Assembly: GCA_004292985.1 (NCBI GenBank)
Contig: RDXT01000660.1
Span: 1-6,714, forward strand
Direction: 5' to 3'
From: Bacteroidota bacterium
GTDB taxonomy: Bacteria > Bacteroidota > Bacteroidia > J057
Length of the DNA stretch: 6,714 bases
Within the stretch, counting starts at the first letter, position 1. Every line of letters begins with the position of its first letter. The translations under genes and the position numbers were made by a program. Of the stretch, positions 5,910 through 6,714 are shown piece after piece. The notes beneath the pieces are model-generated. The model did not search any database. It saw nothing but the letters and a program-made list of their open reading frames with translations, and had not been told where the DNA came from.

Positions 5910-6410
5910 TTAAGAGTTTTTTTCGAGTGTGCGAAAAGTATAGGCATATTCATGCTTGTCATCTGCCTGCCGGGCGTCAACCTCTGTGATGCTCCAGTTT
6001 TCGGGATGTGGCAGCACAAACATCGTATCACCTTCTACGTCAGCATGAACCAGGGTTTCGTAAATGCGGGTTACATATCCTTTGGAGATAGACTCCTGAT
6101 AAACACTTGCCCCGCCGGTGATGGCGACCTCAGGCTCATCTTTACATAACGCAAGAGCGGCCTCAAGGGAGTCTGCTACCTCGATCCCTTCGTGCGAAAA
6201 ATCCGGATTGGAGGAGATGACAATGTTGCGCCGCTTGTCTAAGGGCTTTCCCAGGGCTTCAAATGATTTTCGCCCCATAATGACCGCTTTACCGAGGGTC
6301 TGTTTGCGAAAATGCTTTGAATCGGCAGGCAAATGCCAGGGAAGGTCCTGCTCCTTTCCGATAATGCCGTTTTCCGACACTGCGTATATGGCAAAGATAA
6401 GTTGAGACAT
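5910..6410 (-). CDS. folA: Dihydrofolate reductase
   Basis: The 166-residue cytoplasmic enzyme (EC 1.5.1.3) reduces dihydrofolate to tetrahydrofolate with NADPH, the target of trimethoprim. It has the expected single-domain length and motifs: FAIYAVSENGIIG (6-18), LPWHLPAD with the active-site acid Asp30 (E. coli Asp27), VIMGRKSFEALGKPL (43-57), Arg60 at the folate carboxylate position (E. coli Arg57), NIVISS (62-67), AITGGASVYQ (96-105) forming the NADPH-binding glycine pair, and EGDTMF (126-131). The ATG at 6408-6410 (MSQLIF) was chosen. An in-frame GTG four codons upstream (6420-6422) overlaps the predicted -7 promoter element, so it is unlikely to be used. The gene is not next to thyA, its common partner; rocD follows after 12 bp and a lipoprotein gene diverges upstream. 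No residue suggesting a trimethoprim-resistant plasmid type was looked for in detail. Confidence 0.96.
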   Translation of the reverse strand: MSQLIFAIYAVSENGIIGKEQDLPWHLPADSKHFRKQTLGKAVIMGRKSFEALGKPLDKRRNIVISSNPDFSHEGIEVADSLEAALALCKDEPEVAITGGASVYQESISKGYVTRIYETLVHADVEGDTMFVLPHPENWSITEVDARQADDKHEYAYTFRTLEKNS

Positions 6411-6421
6411 AGTTTTATGCA

Positions 6422-6429
6422 CAAATATA
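6422..6429 (-). promoter_or_regulatory. Bacteroidota-type -7 element for folA
   Basis: On the minus strand this reads TATATTTG, an exact match to the TAnnTTTG element used by the Bacteroidota primary sigma factor. It ends 11 bp before the chosen folA ATG, implying a transcript start near 6415 and a leader of only a few bases. No clear TTG was seen at the expected -33 distance; that region overlaps the opposing promoter. Confidence 0.6.
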
Positions 6430-6449
6430 CAGAATTAACCGATTCGCCC

Positions 6450-6457
6450 TATCTTTG
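6450..6457 (+). promoter_or_regulatory. Bacteroidota-type -7 element for the DUF4296-like lipoprotein gene
   Basis: TATCTTTG matches TAnnTTTG exactly and is followed by C, as in many strong phylum promoters. It lies 12 bp before the lipoprotein ATG at 6470, so transcription should start at about 6462-6465 with an almost leaderless mRNA. No convincing -33 TTG precedes it; the expected position falls at the folA -7 element. Confidence 0.6.
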
Positions 6458-6469
6458 CGGGGTATAGAT

Positions 6470-6714
6470 ATGAAGCTAACAGTGATTTTGCTGGCAGGCG
6501 TGTGTGTCGCTTTTGCCGCATGCAACAAAGATGCTCCCCCTGGCCAGGTGATTCCTCCGGCTCAGATGGAGCACATTCTGCTGGATATGCATCTGGCCGA
6601 AGGGATCGCGGAGCGGAAAGGCGGCTCTCTGGAGCGCCGTAAGGCCGTGCGCGATGATATCATGGTGCAGATTTTACAGCAGCAGGGCATTAGCCGGGAG
6701 GCCTTTCTCGAAAG
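6470..6714 (+). CDS. DUF4296-like lipoprotein, N-terminal part (3' end outside window)
   Basis: Eighty-one codons are visible, starting at ATG 6470-6472 and running off the window without a stop. Residues 1-17 form a lipoprotein signal (Lys2, hydrophobic core, then AFAA) with the candidate lipidated Cys18. Phe at -3 is less common than Leu in a lipobox but acceptable. The segment after it, VIPPAQMEHILLDMHLAEGIAE, resembles the start of the DUF4296 domain found in Bacteroidota lipoproteins of unknown function. Next comes a charged helical stretch (ERKGGSLERRKAVRDDIMVQIL). The protein is probably anchored in the cell envelope. Lipoprotein status is well supported by sequence; the DUF4296 assignment is from the short pattern only, and no function can be given. 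It diverges from folA and shares a 59-bp intergenic region with it. Confidence 0.75.
   Translation, partial: MKLTVILLAGVCVAFAACNKDAPPGQVIPPAQMEHILLDMHLAEGIAERKGGSLERRKAVRDDIMVQILQQQGISREAFLE

Noticed and set aside
6411..6422. GTG at 6420-6422 as the folA start
   Set aside because: It would add only four residues, overlaps the -7 promoter element, and would lie upstream of the predicted transcript start.

Overview
The window looks like chromosomal DNA from a member of the Bacteroidota. Three things point there. Two copies of the phylum's TAnnTTTG -7 promoter element lie in the only divergent intergenic gap. The starts generally lack convincing Shine-Dalgarno sequences. The gene content fits: a DUF4296-like lipoprotein, a Bacteroidota-style universal stress protein, PdeM, and paired TraB/GumN proteins. 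The base composition is GC-rich for the phylum (mid-50s by eye), so a Saprospiria- or Cytophagia-like lineage is a guess, not a result. No mobile element, RNA gene, CRISPR array or phage gene was seen.

Left part (1-1087, + strand): the 3' end of a universal stress protein gene, then, 3 bp later, a complete gene for PdeM, the metallophosphoesterase of the ligase-associated DNA damage response set. Its usual ligase, helicase and exonuclease partners are not in the window. PdeM converges on the minus-strand genes with only 13 bp between the stop codons.

Middle and right (6410 down to 1101, - strand): five tightly packed genes that could be one transcript. In order of transcription they are dihydrofolate reductase (folA), ornithine aminotransferase (rocD), two exported TraB/GumN proteins, and a membrane PAS-histidine kinase. 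The gaps are 12 bp, 64 bp, a 4-bp ATGA overlap, and 9 bp. A promoter candidate sits just upstream of folA. folA and rocD are housekeeping or nitrogen-metabolism enzymes with all the catalytic residues I checked. The TraB/GumN pair and the kinase have no known link to them.

Right edge (6470-6714, + strand): the start of a lipoprotein of the DUF4296 type, transcribed divergently from folA. The two -7 elements are only 20 bp apart.

The most interesting point is the TraB/GumN pair. The downstream copy keeps both GX2H metal-ligand motifs. The upstream copy has lost both histidines but keeps the rest of the fold, including a conserved Glu and a cysteine pair with identical spacing. The two reading frames overlap by 4 bp. 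This suggests a co-produced enzyme and pseudoenzyme pair in the cell envelope.
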